From Marinobacterium nitratireducens (GTDB lineage: Bacteria; Pseudomonadota; Gammaproteobacteria; Pseudomonadales; Balneatricaceae): a stretch of DNA of 64,000 nucleotides. The stretch is from the NCBI RefSeq assembly GCF_014645375.1, contig NZ_BMLT01000004.1, forward strand, positions 370,773 through 434,772, written 5' to 3'. Position numbers and translations under genes: made by a program. The notes under the pieces are model-generated. The model saw only the letters and a program-made list of their open reading frames with translations. It did no database searches and was not told the DNA's origin. Every line of letters starts with the position of its first letter. The first letter of the stretch is position 1. This document shows, piece by piece, positions 16,242 through 25,093 of the stretch.

Positions 16242-18649
16242 ACAGCCGCCGCCGGCGGGCTGCGCGCCTGCTTCTTGCATTACTGGGCACCATTGCGCTG
16301 CTCGCGATTCTGCTCATCTGGATCACCCTGCTGATCCAGTCGGGCACGCGCGCCTTCAGCAGCGGCGAAAACCTCTGGTCCCGCGGCTATCAGAACGCCC
16401 TTTTCTTCGCTGACCGCTACGCCGAAGCCGGCGCCCCCGAGGACCTTCGCCAGGCACTGCGGTTTCTGTCGGTACCCCTCGGCCACTACCAGGGCCGGCG
16501 AGCACTGGAACAGAACCCGCCGGATCTCGAGCGGGCCCGGCAGTCATTGCAGGCAGGCGGCATTTCAGAAAGCGATATCGAGCTCCTGATCTGGACCCAT
16601 CGCTATTTCAGCCGCCTGCCCTTCATTTCCGAGACCCTGCGCAACTGGCGTGCCAGCGACACGCGACTGATGCAGTTGCAGCAGCTGATAGAAGACGTGG
16701 TGCACGCCCGCGGCCAGACCGAACTCGACGCCGAGCTGATTGCGCGTCAGCGCGCCGAGTTGCGTACGATCAGCGAGTCCCTGGGGCCGGCTCCGTCGCC
16801 CTTTGCCGGTTCGCTGCGCCAGGGTGAACGGGCGCTGCGCAGCGCGCTGATCGCCGCCAGCACCCTGGCGATGCTGATGCTGGTGCTGCTCAGCTGGCGT
16901 CTCAGCCGGCGCCTGCTGGAGGCGCTGCACGCAGCGGAAGGCAAGTTCCATACGGCATTCGAACAGGCCGCCATCGGCATGGCCGAAGTCGGCCCGGACG
17001 GCCATTTCATCGAGGTCAACGAGGCCCTTTGCCGTATGCTGCGGTATGACCGGGAGGACCTTCTCGGCACCCCACTGCAACGTTACACCCACGCCGAGGA
17101 TATCGACAGCAGCAACCAAGCGCTGAAGCGGCTGACATCCGGCGTCTCCCGCTCCGAAACCTACGACAAGCGCTACATCAGCCGCGATGGCGAGACCCTC
17201 TGGACGCGGCTCACGGTATCGTCGGTGCGCGACGGCGACGGGGACCGGCTGCGGCTGTTTTCCATCGTCGAAGACATCACCCATGCCCGCAAGCTATCGG
17301 ACGAACTGAGCTATCGCGCCAGCCACGACGGCCTGACCGGGCTCTGGAACCGGCAGGAATTCGAACTCCGGTTGCAACAGGCGGTGCAGGATGCCCGCAC
17401 CAATGACAGCCAGCATACCCTGGCCTTCATCGACCTGGATCAGTTCAAGGTCGTCAACGACACCTGCGGCCATATCGCCGGCGACCATATGCTGTGCCAG
17501 GTGGCCCAGGTACTTCGAAACCATCTGCGCGATCATGATCTGCTGGCACGGCTCGGGGGTGACGAATTTGCCGTGCTGCTGCACGATACCACGGGCGATG
17601 GCGCCAGGCTTGCCGCGGGCAAGCTGCATCAGGCAATAAAGGACTACTGTTTCCACTGGCAAGGGCGCAACTTCAGCCTCTCGAGCAGCATCGGGCTCGC
17701 CACCATCAACGGCAACAGCCATGACAGCACCTCGGTGCTGCAGGCGGCCGATACCGCCTGCAACATGGCCAAGGACAGTGGCCGCTCACGCATCCATTTC
17801 TACCTCGAGCGCGACAGCGCCACCGAACACCGGCGCCGCGAGATGGAGTGGGTCAGCGGCATCCGCGATGCGCTGGACAACGCCCGCCTGAGTCTGTTCG
17901 CACAACGTATCCGGGCGCTGGATGGCGACCGGCCCGAGCGCTTCGAGGTGCTGGTTCGCCTGACCGACGCCGAGGGTATCGAGCACCCTCCCGGCGCCTT
18001 TATGCCCGCCGCCGAGCGTTACAACCTGATCGGGGAAATCGACCGTTTCGTACTGACGCGCACGCTGCAGTTGCTGGCCCGCCAACAGGACCGGCTCGCG
18101 CGGATCGACGCCTGCCATATCAACGTCTCGGCCCGCTCCATCGCCTGTCCCGAATTTCGCGCAGAAGTGACCCGAACACTGCGACAGTCCGCCCTCAAAG
18201 GCCCCAGGATCTGCTTCGAGATCACCGAAACCGCGGCGGTCACGAGTCTGCACGACGCCCTCGAATTCATCGCCAGCGTACGCGAGTTGGGGTGTCAGGT
18301 TTCGCTGGACGATTTCGGCAGCGGCCTGTCGTCTTTCGGCTATCTCAAGAACCTTCCGGTGGATCTGCTCAAGATCGACGGCAACTTCGTGCGCAGGGTG
18401 CACGAAAGCCCGGAGGACAAGGCCATCGTGCAGGCGATCAACCATGCCGCCCAAGCCCTGCAAAAGGCCACCGTCGCCGAGTTCGTCGAGCACGGCGATG
18501 CCATCGAAGTGTTGCGCGAGATCGGCGTCGACTACGTTCAGGGCTATGCCGTGCATCGCCCCGAACCCCTGGAGCAGCTGCTGGCCCGCAGTGGCAGTGG
18601 TGCAATGCCGCCTTCCAGCGACCGGCTGGCGACCACCAGCGGGCACTGA
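16232..18649 (+). CDS. membrane-bound PAS-GGDEF-EAL cyclic-di-GMP protein
   Basis: This 805-residue protein has a transmembrane helix at about 11-35, a periplasmic stretch to about 200, a second helix at about 203-222, a PAS domain at about 235-350, a GGDEF domain at about 360-520 and an EAL domain at about 540-795. The cyclase motif is a canonical GGDEF at 442-446. In the EAL domain the name motif reads EVL (FEVLVRL), but the other metal and catalytic blocks look present (HINVSARS, CFEITETAA, LDDFGSGLSSFGYL, LLKIDGNF, GYAVHRPEPL). It may make cyclic-di-GMP, degrade it, or both. A coupled 26-residue ORF lies at its start. Confidence 0.9.
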   Translation: MALNSRRRRAARLLLALLGTIALLAILLIWITLLIQSGTRAFSSGENLWSRGYQNALFFADRYAEAGAPEDLRQALRFLSVPLGHYQGRRALEQNPPDLERARQSLQAGGISESDIELLIWTHRYFSRLPFISETLRNWRASDTRLMQLQQLIEDVVHARGQTELDAELIARQRAELRTISESLGPAPSPFAGSLRQGERALRSALIAASTLAMLMLVLLSWRLSRRLLEALHAAEGKFHTAFEQAAIGMAEVGPDGHFIEVNEALCRMLRYDREDLLGTPLQRYTHAEDIDSSNQALKRLTSGVSRSETYDKRYISRDGETLWTRLTVSSVRDGDGDRLRLFSIVEDITHARKLSDELSYRASHDGLTGLWNRQEFELRLQQAVQDARTNDSQHTLAFIDLDQFKVVNDTCGHIAGDHMLCQVAQVLRNHLRDHDLLARLGGDEFAVLLHDTTGDGARLAAGKLHQAIKDYCFHWQGRNFSLSSSIGLATINGNSHDSTSVLQAADTACNMAKDSGRSRIHFYLERDSATEHRRREMEWVSGIRDALDNARLSLFAQRIRALDGDRPERFEVLVRLTDAEGIEHPPGAFMPAAERYNLIGEIDRFVLTRTLQLLARQQDRLARIDACHINVSARSIACPEFRAEVTRTLRQSALKGPRICFEITETAAVTSLHDALEFIASVRELGCQVSLDDFGSGLSSFGYLKNLPVDLLKIDGNFVRRVHESPEDKAIVQAINHAAQALQKATVAEFVEHGDAIEVLREIGVDYVQGYAVHRPEPLEQLLARSGSGAMPPSSDRLATTSGH

Positions 18650-18918
18650 CCCCCACGAATTGCCGCGCAGGCAACGCCTGTGCCGCCCAATCCAGACCCG
18701 TTTCGACTCGGACGCTGCATCCCACTGATTCAGGAGACGACTTGGTGGGCGAGATTGCGCTGGTTCGCCCGCAGAGCGGGCTCCTACAGGCGAAACGGCC
18801 CGGCGCCAATCCCCTCTCGTCGCAGCGATAGGTCTGCGGCGCCTGATGCATCGATAATCCTGCGCCTCTCTTGGTAAACTAGCGATATTGTATACAGAAA
18901 CAGCAGAAGAGCACTGGC
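18650..18918. other. spacer with a REP-like hairpin upstream of the kinase gene
   Basis: A hairpin at about 18757-18803 pairs GGTTCGCCCGC with GCGGGCTCCTACAGGCG, similar to REP-like units elsewhere. The last 60 bases before the kinase gene are AT-richer and probably hold its promoter. No gene is visible. Confidence 0.45.
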
Positions 18919-20478
18919 ATGCCCACAGCACGAGAGCAGGCGCTGGAGTCGGAACTGGCAAGCTGCCGGCGCGAAGCCGATCGCTACCGCCTGCTGGCGG
19001 AGCAGTCGACGGATATGATCTCGCGACACCGGCCGACGCCGGACTGGACCTACGTCGATGTCAGCCCCGCGGTCGAAAAGCTGCTGGGATATCGCGTCGA
19101 GGAAATGATCGGCACCCGCGGCTACGATCTGTTCCATCCCGATGACGCCGATAACCTGATCAAGCGGACCGCCTCGGTCAGCTACCGCGGCGGCCTCTAT
19201 ACCAATGTATTTCGCTACCGCCACAAGAAAGGCCACTACATCTGGCTCGAGACCACCAGCCGGACCATCCGCGACGAGCAGGGGCAGCCGCTCGAGATCA
19301 TCTGCGTTTCTCGCGACGTCAGCGCTCGCGAGCAGGCGCAGCTCGCGACCCGGCGCCTGGCCCGCGTGGTCGAGGCCTGCTCCGACATGGTGATGTTCTG
19401 CGCCGCCGACAGTCTGCAGCTGACCTACCTGAACGAGGCGGCCTCGACCACGCTCGGCAGCCACCTGAGCGGAGCGACAGCGCTCGGCCTGCAGCAGCTG
19501 TTCAGCGACGAGAGCTACGAACAGCTGCTGCGACCGGCACTGGAGCATGCCGCCCGTCATGGCATCTGGCACGGCAGTATCGCAATGCAGCTACCCGCGG
19601 ATGCAGCTCCGCGCATCGCCGAGATTCACGAGCTGATCGCGCATCGCAACCCCGGCAGCCTGGGCGGTATCGAGTACTACTCGGTCATCGGCCGGGATAT
19701 CACCCAGAGGCGCCAGGCGGAAGAGTCCGCCAAGCGCCAGCAGCAGGAGATGGCGCACATGTCGCGCCTGCTCTCGGTCGGCGAAATGGCCACGGGCCTC
19801 GCCCACGAGATCAATCAGCCACTGGCGGCCATTCTGAACTACTGCCGCGGCACCCTGCGCCGCGTCGAAGAGGAGCAGAAACTGGCGCCGGAGCTGGCGC
19901 TGCAGACCATGGAGCGGATCACCGGTCAGGCCCGCCGCGCCGCCGAGATCGTCAAGCGCCTGCGCAGTTTCGTGCGCCGCACCGAATATCAGCGCATCGA
20001 GTTCTCCATCAATGACAGCTGCCGCGAAGTGGCCGGCTTCCTCAACCAGGAAGCGAGTGACAACGGTATCGATTTCGAGTTCGAGCTCGCCCCGGAGGAT
20101 CCGAAGGTCTGCGCCGACCGCATCCAGATCGAGCAGGTGCTGCTCAACCTGATGCGCAATGCAATCGAGGCCTATGCGGATTGTGACAGGACCCGGCGAC
20201 CGGTTACCATTGCAACCCGCAGCGACAACGGCCGTATCGACGTGATCGTCAGCGACCGGGCCGGGGGAATCGATGCCGACACCCTGCAACGGCTGTTCGA
20301 CGCTTTCTACACGTCGAAGCCGGGCGGCCTCGGGATGGGTCTGCAGATCTCCCGCACCATTATCGAAACCCACGGCGGTCAGCTCTGGGCCGAGAGCGAC
20401 GGCTGTGACGGCACCCAGTTTCAGTTCCAATTGCCGGCCGATCGGCGGCAACTGTCACGACATCAGGATGGCAAATGA
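18919..20478 (+). CDS. PAS-PAS sensor histidine kinase (FixL-like)
   Basis: The 519-residue protein lacks clear membrane helices. It has a PAS domain at about 22-135 (YRVEEMIGTRGYDLFHPDD and HYIWLETTSRTI), a second PAS at about 148-265, then HisKA with the phosphorylated His296 in GLAHEINQPLAAILNYC, and an HATPase domain with QVLLNLMRNAIEAY and GGLGMGLQISRTI. The N-box, G1 and G2 motifs are intact. It overlaps the next gene by 4 bases (ATGA), so the two form a two-component pair. No haem-binding histidine can be assigned with certainty, so the signal is unknown. Confidence 0.92.
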   Translation: MPTAREQALESELASCRREADRYRLLAEQSTDMISRHRPTPDWTYVDVSPAVEKLLGYRVEEMIGTRGYDLFHPDDADNLIKRTASVSYRGGLYTNVFRYRHKKGHYIWLETTSRTIRDEQGQPLEIICVSRDVSAREQAQLATRRLARVVEACSDMVMFCAADSLQLTYLNEAASTTLGSHLSGATALGLQQLFSDESYEQLLRPALEHAARHGIWHGSIAMQLPADAAPRIAEIHELIAHRNPGSLGGIEYYSVIGRDITQRRQAEESAKRQQQEMAHMSRLLSVGEMATGLAHEINQPLAAILNYCRGTLRRVEEEQKLAPELALQTMERITGQARRAAEIVKRLRSFVRRTEYQRIEFSINDSCREVAGFLNQEASDNGIDFEFELAPEDPKVCADRIQIEQVLLNLMRNAIEAYADCDRTRRPVTIATRSDNGRIDVIVSDRAGGIDADTLQRLFDAFYTSKPGGLGMGLQISRTIIETHGGQLWAESDGCDGTQFQFQLPADRRQLSRHQDGK

Positions 20479-21086
20479 CACAGCAACCGGATGCAACGGT
20501 TTTTATCGTTGACGATGACGACGACTTCCGCGACTCGATGCAGTGGCTGCTCGAATCCGATGGCCTCGGAGTACGGAGCTTCGCCTCGGCCGAGTCCTTT
20601 CTTGAACACTACACAGGTGCGCCCGGCTGCATGCTGCTGGACGTGCGCATGCCGACGCTGAACGGGCTGGCGCTGCAGCAGATCATGCAGGAAAGGGGCA
20701 TCGCCCTGCCCCTGATCGTGATCAGCGGGCACGGCGACATTCCGATGGCGGTCACCGCGATCAAGAACGGCGCCATGGACTTCCTCGAAAAGCCGTTCGA
20801 CGACGCGACCCTGCTCCACCGGGTACGCGAGGGCCTGGCGCAGGCCCAGAGCCTGCAACAGCAACAAAAGCAACTGACGGAGCTGCGCAGCCGTCACGAG
20901 ACCCTGAGCCGGCGCGAAAAGCAGGTGATGGAACTCGTGGTCGCCGGTATGGCCAATCGCGAAATCGCCGAGGACCTGGGCATCAGCCCGAAAACGGTTG
21001 AGGTTCACCGCTCCCGCGTGATGAGCAAGATGCAGGCCGACAGCCTGCCGGAGCTTGTCAATATGGCAGGCCGGCTCGACGGGTAA
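20475..21086 (+). CDS. FixJ-family response regulator
   Basis: This 203-residue protein has a receiver domain with the acidic pocket IVDDDDDF, phosphorylated Asp56 in MLLDVRMP, switch serine in VISGHGD and the lysine in LEKPFDD, followed by a LuxR-type helix-turn-helix (LSRREKQVMELVVAGMANRE then ISPKTVEVHRSRVM). It is coupled to the kinase by a 4-base overlap. Its stop codon TAA lies within the first unit of a heptanucleotide array. Target genes are unknown; neighbouring acyl-CoA metabolism genes are candidates. Confidence 0.93.
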   Translation: MTQQPDATVFIVDDDDDFRDSMQWLLESDGLGVRSFASAESFLEHYTGAPGCMLLDVRMPTLNGLALQQIMQERGIALPLIVISGHGDIPMAVTAIKNGAMDFLEKPFDDATLLHRVREGLAQAQSLQQQQKQLTELRSRHETLSRREKQVMELVVAGMANREIAEDLGISPKTVEVHRSRVMSKMQADSLPELVNMAGRLDG

Positions 21087-21234
21087 CGGGTTACGGGTTA
21101 CGGGTTACGGGTTACGGGTTACGGGTTACGGGTTACGGGTTACGGGTTACGGGTTACGGGTTACGGGTTACGGGAAATTGTCACGTGTCACTTGTCACCT
21201 GTCACCTGTCACCTGTCACCTGTCACCTGTCATC
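21081..21234. repeat. composite heptanucleotide array 1
   Basis: Thirteen 7-base units (GGGTTAC, the first one GGGTAAC) occupy 21081-21171, then GGGAAAT, then about eight TGTCACC-type units to 21234. The array begins at the response regulator stop codon and ends in the stop codon and last codons of the convergent hydrolase gene. Array 2 at 22047 has the same order of parts. Confidence 0.9.
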
Positions 21235-22032
21235 CACGATGCTGCCGACAAAATCCGTAATTGCCGTCAGCGCCGCCTCCGGGGCCTCCAGGTGCGGAAT
21301 ATGGCCGCAGCCGGGCAACATCAGGCCTCGCGCCCGGTTGCCGATTCCCTCGCAGATATCCTCGACCTGCGCCGGAAGGCCGTAGTGATCCTCCTCGCCC
21401 TGCATGATCAGCGACGGGCAGAGAATATCACCCAGCCAGGGACGCAGATCGAAGCCCTCGTATCCCGGCCGGGTCCAGGTCTCGTGCCAGGCCCGGAACA
21501 GCAGGTCGGTGCGCTCGCCATGGTAGCGGGCAAGCCGCTGCGGCAGGTCGCTGCCCGGAGCCTGATAGCGACGAACCGCGTCGTTGATGCCGGCAGTCGT
21601 CAGCACATCGACATAGATATGCGCCGCCATCGTCACCACCCCGGCCACCTTTTCGCCCAGCACCGCCGCGCCGATCAGCGCAATCGAGCCGCCATCGCTA
21701 TGCCCGACCAGCACCACCGGGCCGAGCCCGGCGGCGTCCAGCACCCGCGGCAACCAGACCCTGCCTTCCTGCTCCAGGTAGTCGTCCGGCCGCGGCAGCT
21801 CGATCGGGCTGGAGCCACCGTAGCCGCGCCGTTCGTAAACGAAGACATCGCAACCGGTACGCCCCGCCAGCTGCTGCGGCACGGTTTTCCACATATCGAT
21901 ACAGCCCAGCGCCTCATGCAACAGCACCAGTGTCGGCCGGCCCCTTTCGCCGCCGCTTTGGATGCCGTGCAACGCCCGGATACTGACATCGTCACCAAGC
22001 TCCAGCTGGCGCGTCGTCCATTCAATCGTCAT
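21223..22032 (-). CDS. alpha/beta hydrolase
   Basis: The 269-residue protein has the alpha/beta hydrolase pattern: oxyanion region LVLLHEALGCIDMWKTVP, nucleophile elbow LVGHSDGGSIALIG with Ser in G-H-S-D-G, and a late catalytic histidine in LPGCGHIPHLEAPEAAL. It probably hydrolyses an ester, lactone or thioester; the substrate is unknown. It is enclosed by two heptamer arrays. The downstream one supplies its last codons and stop (GAC AGG TGA), and the upstream one sits about 15 bases before its start codon, leaving only a short AAAGG ribosome site between. Confidence 0.85.
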   Translation of the reverse strand: MTIEWTTRQLELGDDVSIRALHGIQSGGERGRPTLVLLHEALGCIDMWKTVPQQLAGRTGCDVFVYERRGYGGSSPIELPRPDDYLEQEGRVWLPRVLDAAGLGPVVLVGHSDGGSIALIGAAVLGEKVAGVVTMAAHIYVDVLTTAGINDAVRRYQAPGSDLPQRLARYHGERTDLLFRAWHETWTRPGYEGFDLRPWLGDILCPSLIMQGEEDHYGLPAQVEDICEGIGNRARGLMLPGCGHIPHLEAPEAALTAITDFVGSIVDDR

Positions 22033-22046
22033 CGATATGCCTTTCG

Positions 22047-22220
22047 TTACGGGTTACGGGTTACGGGTTACGGGTTACGGGTTACGGGTTACGGGTTACG
22101 GGTTACGGGTTACGGGTTACGGGTTACGGGTTACGGGTTACGGGTTACGGGTTACGGGTTACGGGTTACGGGAAATTGTCACCTGTCACCTGTCACCTGT
22201 CACCTGTCACCTATCAACTG
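22047..22220. repeat. composite heptanucleotide array 2
   Basis: About seventeen to eighteen GGGTTAC units run from 22047 to 22170, followed by GGGAAAT and about seven TGTCACC-type units up to 22220. It lies between the divergent-facing ends of the hydrolase start and the thioesterase stop (TGA complement at 22221-22223). The same composite structure as array 1 shows common descent or movement as a unit. Confidence 0.9.
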
Positions 22221-22634
22221 TCACCGCGGTATCGCATAGGTGATGGTCGCCTGCGCCACCGGCTCTGCCCCGTCGCCGGAATAGACGTACACCTCGCCAA
22301 CGCCGAGAGAACGGCCGACCTTGAGCATGCGCGCCTCTGCCACCAGATCGGCACAGGCCTTGGGTTTGCGCAGAAAGCTGATATTGAGATTGCTGGTCAC
22401 CGCCAGCGGCACAGCGCCGATCCTGGTCAGCAGCGCGGCGTATACCGCCACGTCCGCCAGCCCCATCATCACAGGTCCCGACACGGTGCCGCCCGGGCGC
22501 AGATGCTGGTCCGAGACCGACAGCCGCATGCGCGCGCTGCCCGGCCCGACCTCCTCGAGCACACCATACTGATCCCCCTGGGGAAAATGCTCGCTCAAAA
22601 AGCTGTTCAGCTGCTCCAGCGACAAAACCGGCAT
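22221..22634 (-). CDS. PaaI family hotdog thioesterase
   Basis: The 137-residue protein is a single hotdog-fold domain with VSDQHLRPGGTVSGPVMMGL, where the conserved acidic/glycine loop and central helix match the PaaI group, and SNLNISFLRKPKACADLVAE on the following strands. It would release CoA from an acyl-CoA, probably as a housekeeping step for the synthetase gene just upstream on the same strand (57 bases away). The substrate is not known. Confidence 0.82.
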   Translation of the reverse strand: MPVLSLEQLNSFLSEHFPQGDQYGVLEEVGPGSARMRLSVSDQHLRPGGTVSGPVMMGLADVAVYAALLTRIGAVPLAVTSNLNISFLRKPKACADLVAEARMLKVGRSLGVGEVYVYSGDGAEPVAQATITYAIPR

Positions 22635-22690
22635 CCGCCACTCCTCCAGTCAAATAGATGTCCAGCGGGGGCGGCGGGCCGCCCCTTTCG

Positions 22691-24328
22691 TCAAACCGCG
22701 AGCGCTTCGCTCTCCTCTCTCGCCTGATTGCGCAGCACGAAACGCTGGATCTTGCCGCTCGGCGTCTTCGGCAGCGCCTCGACAAACTCGATCTCACGCG
22801 GGAAGGCGTGCGTCGAAAGACGGGAGCGTACCAGCTGCTTGAGGTCGTCCGCCAGCTCTTCGCCGGCATCGTACTGGGGCTTGATCACCACGTAGGCCTT
22901 GATGATGGCGCCGCGGCTCGGATCCGGTTTGCCGACCACGCCGCTCTCGGCCACCGCCGGATGCTCGAGCAGCGCGCTTTCGACATCGGCGGGGCCCACC
23001 CGGTAGCCGGCGGTGGTGATGATATCGTCATCGCGGCCGGTATAGGTAAAGCTGCCGTCACCGTGGCTCATCACCACGTCACCGGTGAGATAGTAGCGGC
23101 CCTGGAACGGCGACTTCTCGCCCCAGGTGTAACCCTGGAAAATGAACAGCGGCGACCGTTCGGTATCCACCGCCAGCTCGCCCACCTCGCCATCGGCGAT
23201 CTCCCGGCCTTCGGTGTCGAGCGCCACCACCCGGATGCCCGGCAGCGAATAGCCCATGGAACCGGCGCGTACCGGGTGCTCGAGCGCATGGTGATTGCAG
23301 CAGGTCATGCCGGTTTCGGTCTGGCCGTAATGATCCATGACGGTACAGCCCAGACGCTTCTTCACCCAGCTGATGACCTCGGGATTCAGCGCCTCGCCGG
23401 CACTGCTGGCCACCCGCAGGCCCAGAGGTTCACCACCTTCGCCGTCGTCGGCGGCCTTGAGCATGCGATAGGCGGTGGGCGCCGCCGCCAGGTTGCTGAT
23501 GCGGTACTTGCGCAGCATTGCGTAGGTGCTGTCGGCGGTGAAGGCATTCTCGTTGAAATGAGTGGCGCAACCGAGCAGCAACGGACCGATCACAGCGTAG
23601 TAGAGCCCGTAGGCCCAGCCCGGGTCGGCGACATTCCAGTAACGGTCTTCGGGACGAAGGTCGATGGCATAGCGCATGTAGGCGTAGAAGGCGAGCAGCG
23701 CCCGTGCCGGAACGGCAACGCCCTTGGCCTTGCCGGTGGTGCCGGAGGTGAACATCTGCAGGATGGGCTCGTCGGCGCCGATCCGCACCGGAGTGAAGTC
23801 GTCGCTCTGCGCCGCCAACGCGGTCGCGAAGTTCGCATCGCCATCGTTGTCCGCATTGACCAGCAACACCGGCGGGCAGTCCCGAACCTCGTCGAGCTTG
23901 CCGCGGTTGGCCATATCCGTTACCACCAGGCGGGTGCCCGCACGACCGAGACGGTATTCGATGGCGCCCGAGCCGAAGGCGGTGAACAGCGGCTGGTAGA
24001 CCGCGCCGGCGCGCAGAGTGCCGAGTATGACCACCAGCAGCTCCGGGGTTCTTGGCAGCAGACCGGCGACCCGGTCGCCCCGGCCTACGCCGATGGACTG
24101 CAGATAGTTGGCGAAACGCGCCGCCTGCGCCTGCAGTTCGGCGAAGCTGTGCTGGCTGGCGGGCCTTTCGACCCCCTCGTAATAGAGACCGATCCGATCG
24201 CCATCGGCCCAGCGGTCGCAGATCTCCTCGCAGACGTTGACCCCCTGATCGAGACTGCCGATCAGTTGCCGCTCGATCGTAGCCGCGGTGAAATCTCCAT
24301 AAAAACCTTCGTACGCTTGCATGCTCAT
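22691..24328 (-). CDS. AMP-dependent acyl-CoA synthetase (acetyl-CoA synthetase-like)
   Basis: The 545-residue enzyme starts at ATG 24328, which has an AGGGG ribosome site; a longer frame from 24370 is less likely. It has the P-loop MFTSGTTGKAKGVAVPARAL, the motif DHYGQTETGMTC, the hinge YLTGDVVMSHGDGSFTYTGR and the acylation lysine in KTPSGKIQRFVLR. The pattern is closer to acetyl/propionyl or medium-chain synthetases than to FadD. A LiuR-like box lies 79-94 bases upstream, so isovalerate, isobutyrate or similar short branched acids are reasonable candidate substrates. Confidence 0.88.
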   Translation of the reverse strand: MSMQAYEGFYGDFTAATIERQLIGSLDQGVNVCEEICDRWADGDRIGLYYEGVERPASQHSFAELQAQAARFANYLQSIGVGRGDRVAGLLPRTPELLVVILGTLRAGAVYQPLFTAFGSGAIEYRLGRAGTRLVVTDMANRGKLDEVRDCPPVLLVNADNDGDANFATALAAQSDDFTPVRIGADEPILQMFTSGTTGKAKGVAVPARALLAFYAYMRYAIDLRPEDRYWNVADPGWAYGLYYAVIGPLLLGCATHFNENAFTADSTYAMLRKYRISNLAAAPTAYRMLKAADDGEGGEPLGLRVASSAGEALNPEVISWVKKRLGCTVMDHYGQTETGMTCCNHHALEHPVRAGSMGYSLPGIRVVALDTEGREIADGEVGELAVDTERSPLFIFQGYTWGEKSPFQGRYYLTGDVVMSHGDGSFTYTGRDDDIITTAGYRVGPADVESALLEHPAVAESGVVGKPDPSRGAIIKAYVVIKPQYDAGEELADDLKQLVRSRLSTHAFPREIEFVEALPKTPSGKIQRFVLRNQAREESEALAV

Positions 24329-24406
24329 CACTTGCCCCTGCTTGTTTTTTTGATATCGGGCCGGAGCCAACCGGCACCTAGGGATTACCCCAATTCATAC
24401 ATAGCT

Positions 24407-24422
24407 TTGACGTAAACGTAAA
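24407..24422. promoter_or_regulatory. predicted LiuR operator between acyl-CoA synthetase and TetR genes
   Basis: TTGACGTAAACGTAAA matches the LiuR box family. It is in the spacer of two divergent genes and closer to the synthetase start at 24328. Confidence 0.7.
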
Positions 24423-24482
24423 GTATCGAAATGTAACAACCCGGGCTTCACCGTGCTCGCTCGAAGGCGCCCGAACATCTCC

Positions 24483-24498
24483 ATACGTTTACGTATAG
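24483..24498. promoter_or_regulatory. degenerate palindromic operator upstream of TetR gene
   Basis: ATACGTTTACGTATAG keeps the ACGTTTACGT core of the LiuR boxes but has different flanks. It lies 47 bases before the TetR start codon and could be a weak LiuR site or the operator of the TetR protein itself. Confidence 0.5.
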
Positions 24499-24544
24499 TT
24501 GAGTTCTGAGATAAGCTATGCGAACGCGAATCCAGGAAAACCGC

Positions 24545-25093
24545 ATGAACATCAAGCTCAGTCGCCATCAGTGGATCACCGAAGCATTTGCGGTCCTCGC
24601 CGAAGCCGGCGTCGATGGCATCAAGATCGAGGGGCTCGCCAAACGACTGCGCGTCACCAAGGGCGGGTTCTACTGGCACTTTCGCAACCGTGAAGATCTG
24701 CTGCTGCACATGCTCGAACAATGGCGCGTCGGCCGTATCGAAACCATACACGAGCAGACCCGCGACGAAGACCACGCCGCCGATACTCTCAAGTATCTGA
24801 TACGCCTCTATACCGACAGCACCAACCTGCGCGGCAACGCGATCGAACTGGCGGTACGCGACTGGGCGCGCAGCGACAGCCGCGCCGCCGAGGCCGTCGA
24901 AGCCGTGGACCGGGAGCGCCTGGACTGCGTCTCCAGCCTGTTCGCGCAGCTGGATCTCTCCCCCGACGACGCCTACTCCCGCGCCTACCTGTTCTACTCC
25001 TTCATCTTCGGCCAGAGCCTGCTCAACGACGACAGCTGCCGGCTGGAGCCCAAGAAGATCAAGCAGTTCTGCACCCGGTTTCTGGTCTCGTAG
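24545..25093 (+). CDS. TetR family transcriptional regulator
   Basis: With the ATG at 24545 (AGGA at 24534-24537) the protein has 182 residues. The N terminus is a TetR helix-turn-helix: WITEAFAVLAEAGVDGIKIE then RLRVTKGGFYWHFRNREDLL. The rest is an all-helical ligand domain without recognisable specificity. It sits between the second acyl-CoA synthetase and liuA and probably senses an acyl-CoA or similar metabolite. Its TAG stop codon is the first three bases of a 250-bp repeat array. Confidence 0.86.
   Translation: MNIKLSRHQWITEAFAVLAEAGVDGIKIEGLAKRLRVTKGGFYWHFRNREDLLLHMLEQWRVGRIETIHEQTRDEDHAADTLKYLIRLYTDSTNLRGNAIELAVRDWARSDSRAAEAVEAVDRERLDCVSSLFAQLDLSPDDAYSRAYLFYSFIFGQSLLNDDSCRLEPKKIKQFCTRFLVS

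Noticed and set aside
16232-18649. Idea that the EAL domain is inactive because the name motif reads EVL
   Set aside because: The glutamate is kept and the other catalytic blocks look intact, so inactivation cannot be claimed from this change.
21081-22220. Heptamer arrays considered as CRISPR or telomere-like repeats
   Set aside because: There are no unique spacers, units are only seven bases, no cas genes occur nearby, and the location is internal to a chromosome segment.
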